Source: Streptomyces xiamenensis (GTDB lineage Bacteria > Actinomycetota > Actinomycetes > Streptomycetales > Streptomycetaceae). Taken from it: DNA of 64,000 nt. The DNA lies in NCBI RefSeq assembly GCF_000993785.3, contig NZ_CP009922.3:2790001-2854000 (forward strand), read 5' to 3'. Shown in pieces: positions 41,744-50,588 of the stretch. Position numbers and translations under genes: made by a program. The notes beneath the pieces were generated by a model. The model had not been told where the DNA came from. It made no database searches and worked only from the letters and a program-made list of their open reading frames with translations. The stretch's first letter is position 1. The number at the start of each line of letters is the position of its first letter.

Positions 41744-43024
41744 GTGATTGACCTTCGCCTGCTTCGTGAGGACCCTGACCGAGTACGCGCCTCCCAGCGC
41801 GCCCGTGGCGAGGATGTCGACATCGTCGACTCACTCCTCGCCGCCGACGAACTGCGCCGGTCCTCCAGCGTGCGCTTCGACGCGCTGCGCGGTGAGCAGA
41901 AGCAGCTCGGGAAGCAGATCCCGAAGGCCACCGGCGACGAGAAGACCGCGCTGCTCCAGCGGGCCGGCGAGCTGTCCGCCGCCGTCAAGGCCGCCGACGC
42001 CGAACGCGACGAGGCCGCCGCCCGCGCCCAGGAACTCCTCCTGGGCATCGGCAACCTCGTCCACCCCGACGTCCCCGTCGGCGGCGAGGACGACTTCACC
42101 GTCCGGGAAACCCTGGGCACCATCCGCGACTTCGCCGCCGAGGGCTTCGAGCCCAAGGACCACCTGGAGCTCGGCCAGGGCCTGGGCGCCATCGACACCG
42201 AACGCGGCGCCAAGGTCTCCGGATCCCGCTTCTACTACCTCACCGGCATCGGCGCCCTGCTGGAACTGGCCCTGGTCAACGCGGCCGTCGCCCAGGCCAC
42301 CGAGGCCGGCTTCACGCCGATGATCACGCCGGCGCTGGTCAAGCCGCGCGCCATGGAGGGCACCGGCTTCCTCGGCCAGGCCGCCGCCGACGTCTACCAC
42401 CTGGAGAAGGACGACTACTACCTGGTCGGGACCTCGGAGGTGCCGCTCGCCGCGTACCACATGGAGGAGATCCTGGACGCGGACGCGCTGCCGCGCCGCT
42501 ACGCCGGGTTCTCGCCGTGCTTCCGCCGGGAGGCCGGCTCGTACGGCAAGGACACCCGCGGCATCTTCCGTGTGCACCAGTTCGACAAGGTGGAAATGTT
42601 CTGCTTCGTCGACCCCGCGGAGGCCGAGGGAGAGCTGGAACGGCTGCTGGCGTGGGAGAAGCAGTGGCTGACCTCCCTCGAACTGCCCTTCCAGGTCATC
42701 GACGTGGCCTCCGGCGACCTCGGTGCCTCGGCCTCCCGCAAGTACGACTGCGAGGCGTGGATCCCCACCCAGGGCAAGTACCGCGAGCTGACCTCCGCCT
42801 CCAACTGCAACGAGTTCCAGGCCCGCCGGCTCCAGGTGCGGATGCGCGAGAAGGGCGGCGCCGTACGGCCGCTGGCCACGCTCAACGGCACCCTGTGCGC
42901 CATCCCGCGCACCATCGTCGCGCTGCTGGAGAACCACCAGCAGGCCGACGGTTCGGTGCGGGTGCCGCAGGCGCTGCGTCCCTACCTGGGCGGCCGTGAG
43001 GTGCTGGAGCCGGTCAGCACGTGA
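41744..43024 (+). CDS. serS: Seryl-tRNA synthetase
   Basis: A 426-residue class II synthetase that charges serine tRNAs, three of which are encoded in this window. The N-terminal coiled-coil arm (about residues 20-105) is followed by the catalytic core with motif 2, [25 protein letters not shown], and a motif 3 region around [20 protein letters not shown] 41744 has only a weak GGTGG site. The stop overlaps the next start by 4 bases. Confidence 0.95.
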   Translation: MIDLRLLREDPDRVRASQRARGEDVDIVDSLLAADELRRSSSVRFDALRGEQKQLGKQIPKATGDEKTALLQRAGELSAAVKAADAERDEAAARAQELLLGIGNLVHPDVPVGGEDDFTVRETLGTIRDFAAEGFEPKDHLELGQGLGAIDTERGAKVSGSRFYYLTGIGALLELALVNAAVAQATEAGFTPMITPALVKPRAMEGTGFLGQAAADVYHLEKDDYYLVGTSEVPLAAYHMEEILDADALPRRYAGFSPCFRREAGSYGKDTRGIFRVHQFDKVEMFCFVDPAEAEGELERLLAWEKQWLTSLELPFQVIDVASGDLGASASRKYDCEAWIPTQGKYRELTSASNCNEFQARRLQVRMREKGGAVRPLATLNGTLCAIPRTIVALLENHQQADGSVRVPQALRPYLGGREVLEPVST

Positions 43025-43860
43025 CCGTCTCCCGTTTCCCCTATCAGCTCATCGCCACCGATCTGGACGGCACGCTGCTGCGCGGCGACCAGACGATATC
43101 CGAGCGCACCCGGGCGGCGCTGGCGGCGGCCGGCACCGCCGGGGCCGCCCACATCGTGGCGACCGGGCGCACCGTGGCCTGGACCCGGCACATCCTGGAC
43201 GACCTCGGCTACACCGGACTCGCGGTGTGCGGCCAGGGCGGACAGCTGTACCACGCGGGGGAGGACCGGCTGCTGACCTCGGTGACCCTGGACCGCGCCG
43301 TGGCGCGGCGGGCTCTGGAGGCGCTGGAGCAGCGGGTCGGCCCGGTCGTGGTCGCGGCCTCGCTCGACGGGCTGGACGGCGGCATCGCCATGGGTCCCGG
43401 CTTCGCCTGGCGCCAGGACCCGGAGTCCGTGCCGCACCCCAACGCCCCCGACCTGTCCCGGCCGGTGGCCGACCGGGAGGGGCTGTGGGCGGCACCGATC
43501 AGCAAGCTGTACCTGCGCCACCCCGAGCTGTCGGACGACCAGCTGGCGGCGGCGGGCACGGAGGCGGCGGGCGCGTACGCGGCGTTCGTCGTCTCGGGCG
43601 AGGACCTGGTGGAGATGCTCCCCCTGGGCCTGACGAAGGCGACCGGCCTGTCCCTGGCCGCCCGCCGGCTGGGCGCGACGGCGGCCGGCACGATCGCGTT
43701 CGGCGACATGCCCAACGACATCCCGATGCTGTCGTGGGCGGCCCACGGCGTGGCGATGGCCGGGGCGCACCCGCACCTGCTGGCGGTGGCGGACGAGGTC
43801 ACGGCGGGCAACGACGCGGAGGGCATCGCGAAGGTGCTGGAGCGGCTGCTCCTGGGCTGA
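43021..43860 (+). CDS. HAD-family phosphatase (Cof type), coupled to serS
   Basis: A 279-residue HAD hydrolase with type IIB cap. Motif I is DLDGTLL; motif III lies near SKLYLRH; motif IV is [11 protein letters not shown]. It probably dephosphorylates sugar phosphates or cofactors; the substrate is unknown. GTG 43021 overlaps the serS stop (GTGA), so it is translationally coupled. A paralogue is at 49677-50570. A long perfect hairpin follows. Confidence 0.88.
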   Translation: MTVSRFPYQLIATDLDGTLLRGDQTISERTRAALAAAGTAGAAHIVATGRTVAWTRHILDDLGYTGLAVCGQGGQLYHAGEDRLLTSVTLDRAVARRALEALEQRVGPVVVAASLDGLDGGIAMGPGFAWRQDPESVPHPNAPDLSRPVADREGLWAAPISKLYLRHPELSDDQLAAAGTEAAGAYAAFVVSGEDLVEMLPLGLTKATGLSLAARRLGATAAGTIAFGDMPNDIPMLSWAAHGVAMAGAHPHLLAVADEVTAGNDAEGIAKVLERLLLG

Positions 43861-43887
43861 CGCCGGGCGGATGCCGGACCGATGAGA

Positions 43888-43932
43888 GCGGGGAGGGGGA
43901 GCGGGTCAGTGCGGCCCGCTCCCCCTCCCCGC
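43888..43932 (+). terminator. Terminator of serS-HAD operon
   Basis: Perfect 18-base arms (43888-43905 with 43915-43932), core GGGGAGGGGGAGCGGG and its complement, 9-base loop. It starts 28 bases past the stop. Confidence 0.8.
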
Positions 43933-44183
43933 CGCATTGCTCCGAACGCGTGACCGTCTGACGATCGGCTCGTTGGACATATCGCGCGGGGGCGACGGGA
44001 GCATGAGGCGTCGAGAGGTTGCGCACGGTAGGGGCCGGAGAGCGACGTACCACCCACTGTGAGCCGGTGAAGTGACGAGTAGAGCGGATCTCCTCTCCTG
44101 AGCCCTGGTTACGGGCGCAGCGGACTCCGGATGCCACGGGGTCCGTCCACCTGCCACAGACGCCCTGAGAGGCTCATCTCGTC
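43933..44183. other. Upstream region of antirepressor-like gene
   Basis: About 250 bases without a gene, slightly lower in GC than flanking DNA. I see no strong operator here; the strongest palindrome of this locus lies inside the following gene at 44427-44455. Confidence 0.4.
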
Positions 44184-44948
44184 ATGATCAAGGAACAAGC
44201 ACTGCTGGAATCGCGCACCCTGCGCGAGAACGTCCGGGGGCGCACCGAAACCCTCGACAAGGTCAAGGCACTCACGCTGCTGCCCGACGGTCTGCATGTG
44301 ACGACGGCGCTCGTCGCCACGTACTTCGTTGTCCACAGCAACACCATCAGGGCCCTCGTGACACGGCATCGCGAAGAACTCACCAACAGCGGGCTCACGG
44401 TACTCCAGGGCTCTGACCTGCAGGACTTTGAGAGTGACACGATGTCACTCTCAAACGAGAGTTATCCACAGGCCAAGCGCAGGCGCCTCACCCTCTACAC
44501 CCGCCGCACCGTCCTCAACATCGCCATGCTGCTGCGCGACTCCCCCGTCGCACGCGAGGTGCGGGCGTATCTGCTCGATGCCGTGGAGGGGCACGGAGCG
44601 CCCGCCGCCGATCTGGAACGCCGGGTCGCTGCCCTTGAGGGCCTGCTCGCCGACATCGGACCGGCCCTGCGGGACGTGGGGGCGGTTCTTCACCGGGTGG
44701 ACGACCGGCTGCGGCGCGTGGAGACCCGGCTCGGTGACATGGAAACCCGCCTCGGTGACATGGAAACCCGCCTCGGCGATGTGGAGACCCGGCTCGGTGA
44801 CGTGGAAACCCGCCTCGACCACATGCGGACCGAGCTGGAGAGCACCCAGCGGATCGTCGCCGGGATGAGCGTCCGGCTCGCCGATCTCGCCGGTGATCCG
44901 GACATCTCCCACCGGCTGTGCCGCCGGTACCGGCACGGGCGCCCGTAA
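44184..44948 (+). CDS. Antirepressor-like DNA-binding protein with heptad coiled coil
   Basis: A 254-residue protein. The N-terminal half (about 1-145: TLDKVKALTLLPDGLHVTTALVATYFVV, NTIRALVTRHREEL, RRTVLNIAMLLRDSPVAREVRAYLLD) resembles Bro-N/Rha-like phage antirepressor or DNA-binding proteins. The C-terminal half is a coiled coil with five heptads ETRLGDM/V encoded by 21-base tandem repeats. The gene contains a perfect 13-base inverted repeat at 44427-44455. GAGAGG lies about 15 bases before ATG 44184. No other phage gene is adjacent, so it may be a domesticated phage or mobile-element gene. The family assignment is tentative. Confidence 0.65.
   Translation: MIKEQALLESRTLRENVRGRTETLDKVKALTLLPDGLHVTTALVATYFVVHSNTIRALVTRHREELTNSGLTVLQGSDLQDFESDTMSLSNESYPQAKRRRLTLYTRRTVLNIAMLLRDSPVAREVRAYLLDAVEGHGAPAADLERRVAALEGLLADIGPALRDVGAVLHRVDDRLRRVETRLGDMETRLGDMETRLGDVETRLGDVETRLDHMRTELESTQRIVAGMSVRLADLAGDPDISHRLCRRYRHGRP
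44427..44455. repeat. Perfect 13-base inverted repeat inside antirepressor-like gene
   Basis: Arm TTTGAGAGTGACA at 44427-44439 and its exact complement at 44443-44455, with only three bases between. It lies between the N-terminal and middle segments of the coding region and encodes a Ser-rich stretch (ESDTMSLSNES). Confidence 0.85.
44721..44825 (+). repeat. Five 21-base tandem repeats encoding heptads
   Basis: Units start at 44721, 44742, 44763, 44784 and 44805; consensus GARACCCGSCTCGGTGACRTG. Each encodes E-T-R-L-G-D-[MV]; the last unit has diverged to ETRLDHM. The repeat number may vary between strains. Confidence 0.9.
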
Positions 44949-44960
44949 GAGGCGCACGAA

Positions 44961-44990
44961 GGGGCGGGCCGGTTGTCTCCGGCCCGCCCC
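44961..44990. terminator. Bidirectional hairpin terminator
   Basis: Perfect 12-base arms GGGGCGGGCCGG/CCGGCCCGCCCC with a 6-base loop, between the convergent antirepressor-like gene and the ABC operon. Confidence 0.8.
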
Positions 44991-45020
44991 CATTCCGTGT
45001 CCGCTCGGCTCCGTGTCCGC

Positions 45021-45743
45021 TCAGCCCTCGCTCGCCAGCGTCAGCACCCGCAGCCGGCGTGCCGCGTACCAGGTGCCCGCCACCGTCGCCGCGGTCAGCA
45101 GGATCAGGGCGGCCGGCAGGCCCACCTCCGAGGTGATGTTCGCACCCGGCGCGGCCACCTGCTCGGCCAGGGCCAGCGACCACTGCTGGATGCTCAGGGC
45201 GCGCGCCCCCGGCACCAGGCTGCCGAACAGCGACTCCCACACCAGCGCGTAGATCAGCCCGTGCACCACCGCGTTCCGCGAGATGGTGCCCAGCAGCAGG
45301 AACACCGCGCTGTAGGCGATCGACGAGGACGCCGCCGCCACGGCCAGCGCGCTCGCGATGGCCTGGCTGTTGCCGTTGAGGATGATCCCCGCCAGCAGCG
45401 TGGGGACGACGGTGAAGGCGAGGGTGACGCCGATGGCCACCCACAGCTTGGTCAGGATGATGGTGTGCCGCTTGAGCGGCTTGGCCAGCAGGTAGACGAT
45501 CGAGCCGTCGTCGATCTCGGGCGCTATCGCCCCGGTGCCGGCGATCACGCCGATCAGCGGCACCATGACGGCCAGGGCGAAGCCGCCCAGGATCTCGGTG
45601 GCGGCCCGGTCGTCCGCGCCGCCCACGATGCGGATCGCCAGCGCGATCGCGATCAGCAGCGCGGGCAGCGCCAGCAGGATGAGGGCACGGCGCCGGCCCA
45701 GCAGGGCCCGGAGGGTGAGCCGGGCGACGGTGTGGTGGTACAT
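45021..45743 (-). CDS. ABC-2 type transporter permease (last gene of operon)
   Basis: A 240-residue membrane protein with about six helices (ALILLALPALLIAIALAI, GGFALAVMVPLIGVIAGTG, LWVAIGVTLAFTVVPTLLAG and others). It carries the ABC-2 signature region APEIDDGSIVYLLAKPLKRHTIILTK. It ends a four-gene minus-strand operon, 12 bases after the ATPase at 45756. With that ATPase it forms one exporter; the substrate is unknown. Confidence 0.85.
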   Translation of the reverse strand: MYHHTVARLTLRALLGRRRALILLALPALLIAIALAIRIVGGADDRAATEILGGFALAVMVPLIGVIAGTGAIAPEIDDGSIVYLLAKPLKRHTIILTKLWVAIGVTLAFTVVPTLLAGIILNGNSQAIASALAVAAASSSIAYSAVFLLLGTISRNAVVHGLIYALVWESLFGSLVPGARALSIQQWSLALAEQVAAPGANITSEVGLPAALILLTAATVAGTWYAARRLRVLTLASEG

Positions 45744-45755
45744 CGCAGGGGCTCC

Positions 45756-46673
45756 TTACGCGCTGACCAAATAGGAGAAGACGCTCTCCAGGGATTCGTC
45801 CGACGGGGAGACCGACAGCAGCCGGATCCCGTGTTCCCGGGCCAGCCGGGGCAGTTGGGCGGTGAAGCGGGGGAAGTCGCCCGCCTCGATCCGCAGTCCG
45901 TCCTCCTCGGCGTCCAGGTGGATACCGGTGGTGGACGGGTCGGCGATGAGGGCCGCGGCCAGCGCGCGGTCGTCGCTGGAGCGCACCAGATAGCGGTGCG
46001 GCCGGTCGGTCATCAGCCGGCGGATGGTACGGAAGTCCCCGGAGGCGGCGTGCCGGCCGGCGACGATCACCTCGATGTGCGAGGCGAGTTGTTCGACCTC
46101 CTCCAGGATGTGGGAGGAGAACAGCACGGTGCGGCCCGCCTCGCCCATCCGGCGCAGGAGTTCCATCAGCTGCATGCGCTGGCGCGGGTCCATGCCGTTG
46201 AACGGTTCGTCCAGCAGCAGCACCGACGGGTCGTGGACGAGTGCGGAAGCCATCTTGACGCGCTGCCGCATGCCCTTGCTGTAGGTGTCGATGCGCCGGT
46301 CCGCGGCGTGCGCCATGTCGACGGTGGCCAGGGCGGTCCTGGCGGCGGCGCCCGGGTCCGGCAGGCCGTGGAGTTCGGCGTTGGCGACCACGAACTCCTC
46401 ACCCGTCAGGTAGTCGTACATGCCCTCGCGTTCGGGGACGAGCCCGATGTGCCGGTAGGCGCTCTCGTTGCGCCAGATCGGTTCGCCGTCCAGCGTCACC
46501 GCCCCGGCCGACGGCGGCAGGAAGCCGCCCATCATGTGGATCAGCGTGGACTTGCCGGCGCCGTTGGGGCCCAGCAGCCCGGTGATGCCGGGGCCGATCG
46601 ACACACTCACGTCGTTCACGGCGACGACGTTGCCGAACCAGCGCGAGGCGTTCTCGATGCGGATGGTGCTCAC
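45756..46673 (-). CDS. ABC transporter ATP-binding protein
   Basis: A 305-residue ATPase. Walker A is GPNGAGKSTL, the signature is YSKGMRQRVKMA, Walker B is VLLLDEPFNGMD, and the switch His is in SSHILEEVE. The C-terminal extension of about 80 residues is typical of ABC-2/drug-exporter ATPases. GTG 46673 overlaps the preceding permease stop (GTGA). Confidence 0.9.
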   Translation of the reverse strand: MSTIRIENASRWFGNVVAVNDVSVSIGPGITGLLGPNGAGKSTLIHMMGGFLPPSAGAVTLDGEPIWRNESAYRHIGLVPEREGMYDYLTGEEFVVANAELHGLPDPGAAARTALATVDMAHAADRRIDTYSKGMRQRVKMASALVHDPSVLLLDEPFNGMDPRQRMQLMELLRRMGEAGRTVLFSSHILEEVEQLASHIEVIVAGRHAASGDFRTIRRLMTDRPHRYLVRSSDDRALAAALIADPSTTGIHLDAEEDGLRIEAGDFPRFTAQLPRLAREHGIRLLSVSPSDESLESVFSYLVSA

Positions 46674-47575
46674 AGTCCCGCCTTCCGGTAGCGGCGCAGC
46701 AGCAGCGCGTAGCAGGCGGCGGTCAGCCCGGTGATCACCGCGAGATAGCCGACGCCCATCGCGCCGGAGGGGACGTACGCGTGCGGGAAGTCCGTGGACC
46801 CGCCCAGCAGCGCGCCCTGGAAGCCGTCCAGCAGGGAACCGGGGGACAGCAGCCCCAGCCAGCCGATGGCGCCGTCGCTGCCCTGTTCGGCCAGGACCGC
46901 CTGCACCACGGTGACCGCGAAGTACGGCACGGTCAGCGCTCCGATGATGGCCGCGACGCCGAAGCCGCGGCGCGGGGTGAGGGAGGCGATGAGCAGCGCG
47001 ATCGCGGCGTGCAGCACCGAGAAGACGGCCGCCGTCAGCAGCCCCTTGCCGAAGCCGATGGTCTCGTCCACCACATGGAGCTTCGCGAGCAGGGCGCCCG
47101 CGTACAGCAGCACCACGGGGGTGGCGGTGAACAGGAAGAGCGCGGCGGCCAGCGCGGCCACCTTGGCCCGTACGTAGTCGGCGTGCTCGATCGGCCGCGA
47201 GAAGTACAGCGGCAGCGTGTGGAAGCGCTGGTCGAGGGAGACCAGCTGCGGCCCGGCCAGCGCGAGGTACAGACCGACGATCGGCTGCATGAACAGGGCG
47301 TACTTCGTGTAGTCCAGCGGCAGGCTGTTCATGCCGACCGTGACCGCCACCGCCACCATGACCAGGGCCGGCACGCACATGACGGCGAACAGCGTGAAGG
47401 GCAGGATCTTCGAGCGGGCCGAGCGGCCCAGCCCGTACGCGCCGCGCAGGGAGTGGGTGAACAGGGAGAGCCGGGCGTAGGAGACGCCCAGCCGCGGTCC
47501 GTCGTAGTGGCGGTAGCCGATGTTGTGGATCCGCGCCGCCGGGGTGGCGGGTACGGGCTCGGTGGGTGCGCTCAT
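46670..47575 (-). CDS. ABC-2 type transporter permease
   Basis: A 301-residue membrane protein with about six helices and an internal ABC-2 region (LDQRFHTLPLYFSRPIEHADYVRAKV). It overlaps the upstream ATPase and downstream ATPase genes by 4 bases each, so all are made from one message. It presumably pairs with the ATPase at 47572. Confidence 0.87.
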   Translation of the reverse strand: MSAPTEPVPATPAARIHNIGYRHYDGPRLGVSYARLSLFTHSLRGAYGLGRSARSKILPFTLFAVMCVPALVMVAVAVTVGMNSLPLDYTKYALFMQPIVGLYLALAGPQLVSLDQRFHTLPLYFSRPIEHADYVRAKVAALAAALFLFTATPVVLLYAGALLAKLHVVDETIGFGKGLLTAAVFSVLHAAIALLIASLTPRRGFGVAAIIGALTVPYFAVTVVQAVLAEQGSDGAIGWLGLLSPGSLLDGFQGALLGGSTDFPHAYVPSGAMGVGYLAVITGLTAACYALLLRRYRKAGL

Positions 47576-48525
47576 GAGGCCGCTGCCTCCCTGTCCTCCT
47601 GGAAGACCTCGGCGATCCGGTGCCGGCGCTGCTCCATGCGCACCATGCCCAGACCGAGGTCGGCGATGGTGTCGCGGACCGTGTCGTACACGCTGTCCTC
47701 GTCCGCCTCGACGACGACCAGGCGGGCCGCGCCGGGCAGGGTCCCGGGCTCCGCCACCGGTTCGACGCCGGCGGCGGCCAGCGCGGTGCGCAGCGCCAGC
47801 GCCCCGTCGGGGTGGGCGTCGGAGTCGGTGACCTCGACGAGCAGGGTGGTGGTGGTCTCGGTGAAGCTCTGGGTGGACTGCGACTTGAGCAGTTTTCCGC
47901 CGTCGATGACCACGATGTGGTCGCTGGTGCGCTCGAGTTCGCCCAGCAGATGCGAGGTGACGAGCACGGATATGCCGAAGTCGGTGTGCACGCGGCGGAT
48001 CAGGCCGAGCATCTCGTCGCGGCCGGCCGGGTCGAGGCCGTTGGTGGGCTCGTCCAGCAGCACCAGCTTGGGGTCGTGGACCAGCGCCTGGGCGAGCTTC
48101 ACCCGCTGCTTCATGCCGGTGGAGTAGCCGCCCATGGGGCGGTACCGCTCCTCGTAGAGGCCGACGTGGCGCAGGGTGTCGGCGGTACGTTCGCGGGCCG
48201 CCGTGGCGGGCAGGCCCGACATCCGGGCCATGTGCACCACGAACTCCGTCGCCGACACATCGGGCGGCAGACAGTCGTGTTCGGGCATGTACCCGACCTG
48301 CTCGCGGATGGCGGCGCCGTCCCGGGCGGAGTCGTGGCCCAGGACGGCCGCGCTGCCCTCGCTGGCGGGGGCGAGTCCCAGCAGGATCTTGATCAGCGTC
48401 GACTTGCCGGCTCCGTTGGCCCCCACCAGGCCGGTGACACCGGGCCCGATGTCCACGGTCAGCCGGTCAAGGGCGGTGACCCGGGGGTACCGCTTGCTCA
48501 GGCTTTCGGTCGCAATCACACTCAC
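47572..48525 (-). CDS. ABC transporter ATP-binding protein (first gene of operon)
   Basis: A 317-residue ATPase. Walker A is GANGAGKSTL, the signature is YSTGMKQRVKLA, Walker B is LVLLDEPTNGLDP, and the switch His is in TSHLLGELE. GTG 48525 starts the four-gene operon 48525-45021, which holds two ATPase/permease pairs. The C-terminal extension resembles that of ABC-2 exporters. Confidence 0.9.
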   Translation of the reverse strand: MSVIATESLSKRYPRVTALDRLTVDIGPGVTGLVGANGAGKSTLIKILLGLAPASEGSAAVLGHDSARDGAAIREQVGYMPEHDCLPPDVSATEFVVHMARMSGLPATAARERTADTLRHVGLYEERYRPMGGYSTGMKQRVKLAQALVHDPKLVLLDEPTNGLDPAGRDEMLGLIRRVHTDFGISVLVTSHLLGELERTSDHIVVIDGGKLLKSQSTQSFTETTTTLLVEVTDSDAHPDGALALRTALAAAGVEPVAEPGTLPGAARLVVVEADEDSVYDTVRDTIADLGLGMVRMEQRRHRIAEVFQEDREAAAS

Positions 48526-48648
48526 CCGGCAGACACTAGTGCCGGTGGGCGGGCGTGTACCTCACTCTCGTGGCTCCCTTTCCCCTTAGGGGAAGGGGAG
48601 CGCTGCCCCTGAGGACCACGGCGGGCCGGTGCGGTGCCGGGCCGGGGC

Positions 48649-49578
48649 TCAGTTGGTGAGCTGGGCGAGGCCGTCGGTGGCGATCCGCTCGAAGACGTCC
48701 ATGTCGGCCGCGTACACCGAGTCGGGCACCGGGTAGTGCACCACCAGCTCGGTGAAGCCGAGCTCGGCGCAGCGTCCGGCGAAGTCGACGAAGGCGGTCA
48801 CCGACGCCAGGGGGTTGACGTCGGGGGCGAGGGAGGAGTCCAGCACGATCTTGTCCAGGGCGCCGGGCTCGCGTCCCGCCTCCTCGCAGATGCCGGCCAG
48901 CCGCTCCACCTGGCGGCCGAGCCCGGCGAGGAACGCGTCGGGGCCGCCGTCCAGGGACTTCGGATCGCCGGTGGTGACCCAGGCCTGTCCGTGCCGGGCG
49001 GCGAGCCGCATGCCGCGCGGGCCGGTGGCGGCGACCGCGAACGGCAGCCGGGGCCGCTGCACACAGCCGGGGATGTTGCGTACCTCGTGGGCGGAGTAGA
49101 AGTCGCCGCGGTACGAGACACCGCTGGTGCCGCCCTCGCTCAGCAGTCGGTCGAGCAGCGGGACGAACTCGGCGAACCGGTCGGCGCGCTCCCGTGGCGT
49201 CCACGCGTCGTGGCCGAGCGCGGTGGCGTCGAACCCGGAGCCGCCGGCGCCGATGCCCAGAGTGATCCGCCCCCCGGACAGGTCATCGAGAGTGATGAGT
49301 TCTTTCGCCAGCGTGACGGGGTGCCGGAAATTTGGCGAGATCACCATGGTGCCCAGCCGGATGCGCTCCGTGACGGCGGCGGCCGCGGTCAGCGTGGGCA
49401 CCGCGCCGAACCAGGGCTGGTCGCGGAAGCTGCGCCAGGACAGATGGTCGTAGGTGTACGCGGTGTGGAAGCCCAGTTCCTCGGCGTGCTGCCAGCTTCG
49501 CCGGCCCCCTTCCTGCCATCGCCAGACGGGAAGGATCACGGTGGAGAGCCGCAGGGGGAGGGCGGGGGAAACAGCCAT
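48649..49578 (-). CDS. LLM-class F420-dependent-type oxidoreductase
   Basis: A 309-residue luciferase-like enzyme. Typical segments are YTYDHLSWRSFRDQPWFGAVPTLTAAAAVTERIRLGTMV, SPNFRHPVTLAKELITLDDLSGGRITLGIGAG and GPRGMRLAARHGQAWVT. F420 use is likely from family resemblance; the substrate is unknown. It is divergent from the HAD gene across 98 bases and separated from the ABC operon by 123 bases that contain a TCCCCTTAGGGGA palindrome near 48580. Confidence 0.88.
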   Translation of the reverse strand: MAVSPALPLRLSTVILPVWRWQEGGRRSWQHAEELGFHTAYTYDHLSWRSFRDQPWFGAVPTLTAAAAVTERIRLGTMVISPNFRHPVTLAKELITLDDLSGGRITLGIGAGGSGFDATALGHDAWTPRERADRFAEFVPLLDRLLSEGGTSGVSYRGDFYSAHEVRNIPGCVQRPRLPFAVAATGPRGMRLAARHGQAWVTTGDPKSLDGGPDAFLAGLGRQVERLAGICEEAGREPGALDKIVLDSSLAPDVNPLASVTAFVDFAGRCAELGFTELVVHYPVPDSVYAADMDVFERIATDGLAQLTN

Positions 49579-49676
49579 GCGGGGAAGCCTAGGCCCTTTC
49601 CGGTCAGGAATTCACCGCTTCCGGGCAATGGCTCATCCGGGCGGGCCCCCTGCACGCATGGGCGGGCATATGCTGC

Positions 49677-50570
49677 ATGACTGTGCCTGACTCTGTGCCC
49701 CCGCCAGTTGCCCGCACCCTCACCCTCCTCCCCCGTCAGCCCAGCAGGGCCGCGCTCCCCCGGCTGATCGCCACCGATCTGGACGGCACCCTGCTGCGCG
49801 CCAACGGAACCGTCTCGCCCCGCACCGCCGCCGCGCTGGCCGCCGCCGCCCGCGCCGGCATCGAGGTGCTGTTCGTGACCGGCCGCCCCGCCCGCTGGGT
49901 CGCCCCGCTGCGTGAGCACGCCCACGGCGGCCTCGCCATCTGCGGCAACGGCGCCTCGCTCATCGATCTGCGGCGCGGCGGCGCGCTGCTGGCGGCCCGC
50001 CCGCTGCCGGTCGGCAACGCGCTCGCCCTGATCGCGGCCCTGCGGGCCGTCGCCCCCGGGGTGACCTTCGCCGTCGAACGCACCGGCGGCATCCACTACG
50101 CCACCGGCTACCCACCGCTGCACGAGGAGGACCCGACCGTCGTCGGCGTCACCCCCGTCGAGGAACTGCTCGCGGACGACAGCCCGTACGCCCGCCAGCC
50201 GCTGCTCAAGCTGCTGGCGCACCACCGCACACTCGACCCGGACGCCTTCCTCGCCCTGGCCCGCTCGGTGGCCGCCGGGCGCGGCGAGATCACCCGCTCC
50301 TCGCCCACCGCCCTGCTGGAGATCAGCGGCCCCGGCGTCAGCAAGGCCAGCACGCTGGCCCTGCACTGCGCCCGGCGGGGCGTCACCGCGCAGGAGGTGG
50401 TGGCGTTCGGGGACATGCCCAACGACCTGGAGATGCTCGGCTGGGCGGGCCGCGCCTACGCCATGGCCAACGCCCACCCGGCGGTGCTGGCGGGCACCGC
50501 ACGGCGCACCGCCTCCCACCAGGAGGACGGGGTGGCGGTCGTCATCGAGCGGCTCCTCGCCCGGTTCTGA
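49677..50570 (+). CDS. HAD-family phosphatase (Cof type)
   Basis: A 297-residue HAD hydrolase, paralogue of the gene at 43021: [34 protein letters not shown] and FGDMPNDLEMLGWAG. The substrate is unknown. ATG 49677 has no strong ribosome site. It is tail-to-tail with the repeat-tail membrane protein gene. Confidence 0.87.
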   Translation: MTVPDSVPPPVARTLTLLPRQPSRAALPRLIATDLDGTLLRANGTVSPRTAAALAAAARAGIEVLFVTGRPARWVAPLREHAHGGLAICGNGASLIDLRRGGALLAARPLPVGNALALIAALRAVAPGVTFAVERTGGIHYATGYPPLHEEDPTVVGVTPVEELLADDSPYARQPLLKLLAHHRTLDPDAFLALARSVAAGRGEITRSSPTALLEISGPGVSKASTLALHCARRGVTAQEVVAFGDMPNDLEMLGWAGRAYAMANAHPAVLAGTARRTASHQEDGVAVVIERLLARF

Positions 50571-50588
50571 GCCGGGCCGGGCCGCGGA

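Noticed and set aside
44461..44469. Additional perfect DnaA box TTATCCACA in the antirepressor-like gene
   Set aside because: A single copy inside coding sequence without neighbours; not counted as part of the cluster.
44184..44948. Prophage or integrative element
   Set aside because: Only one antirepressor-like gene is present; no integrase, capsid, replication or transfer genes or attachment repeats lie nearby.
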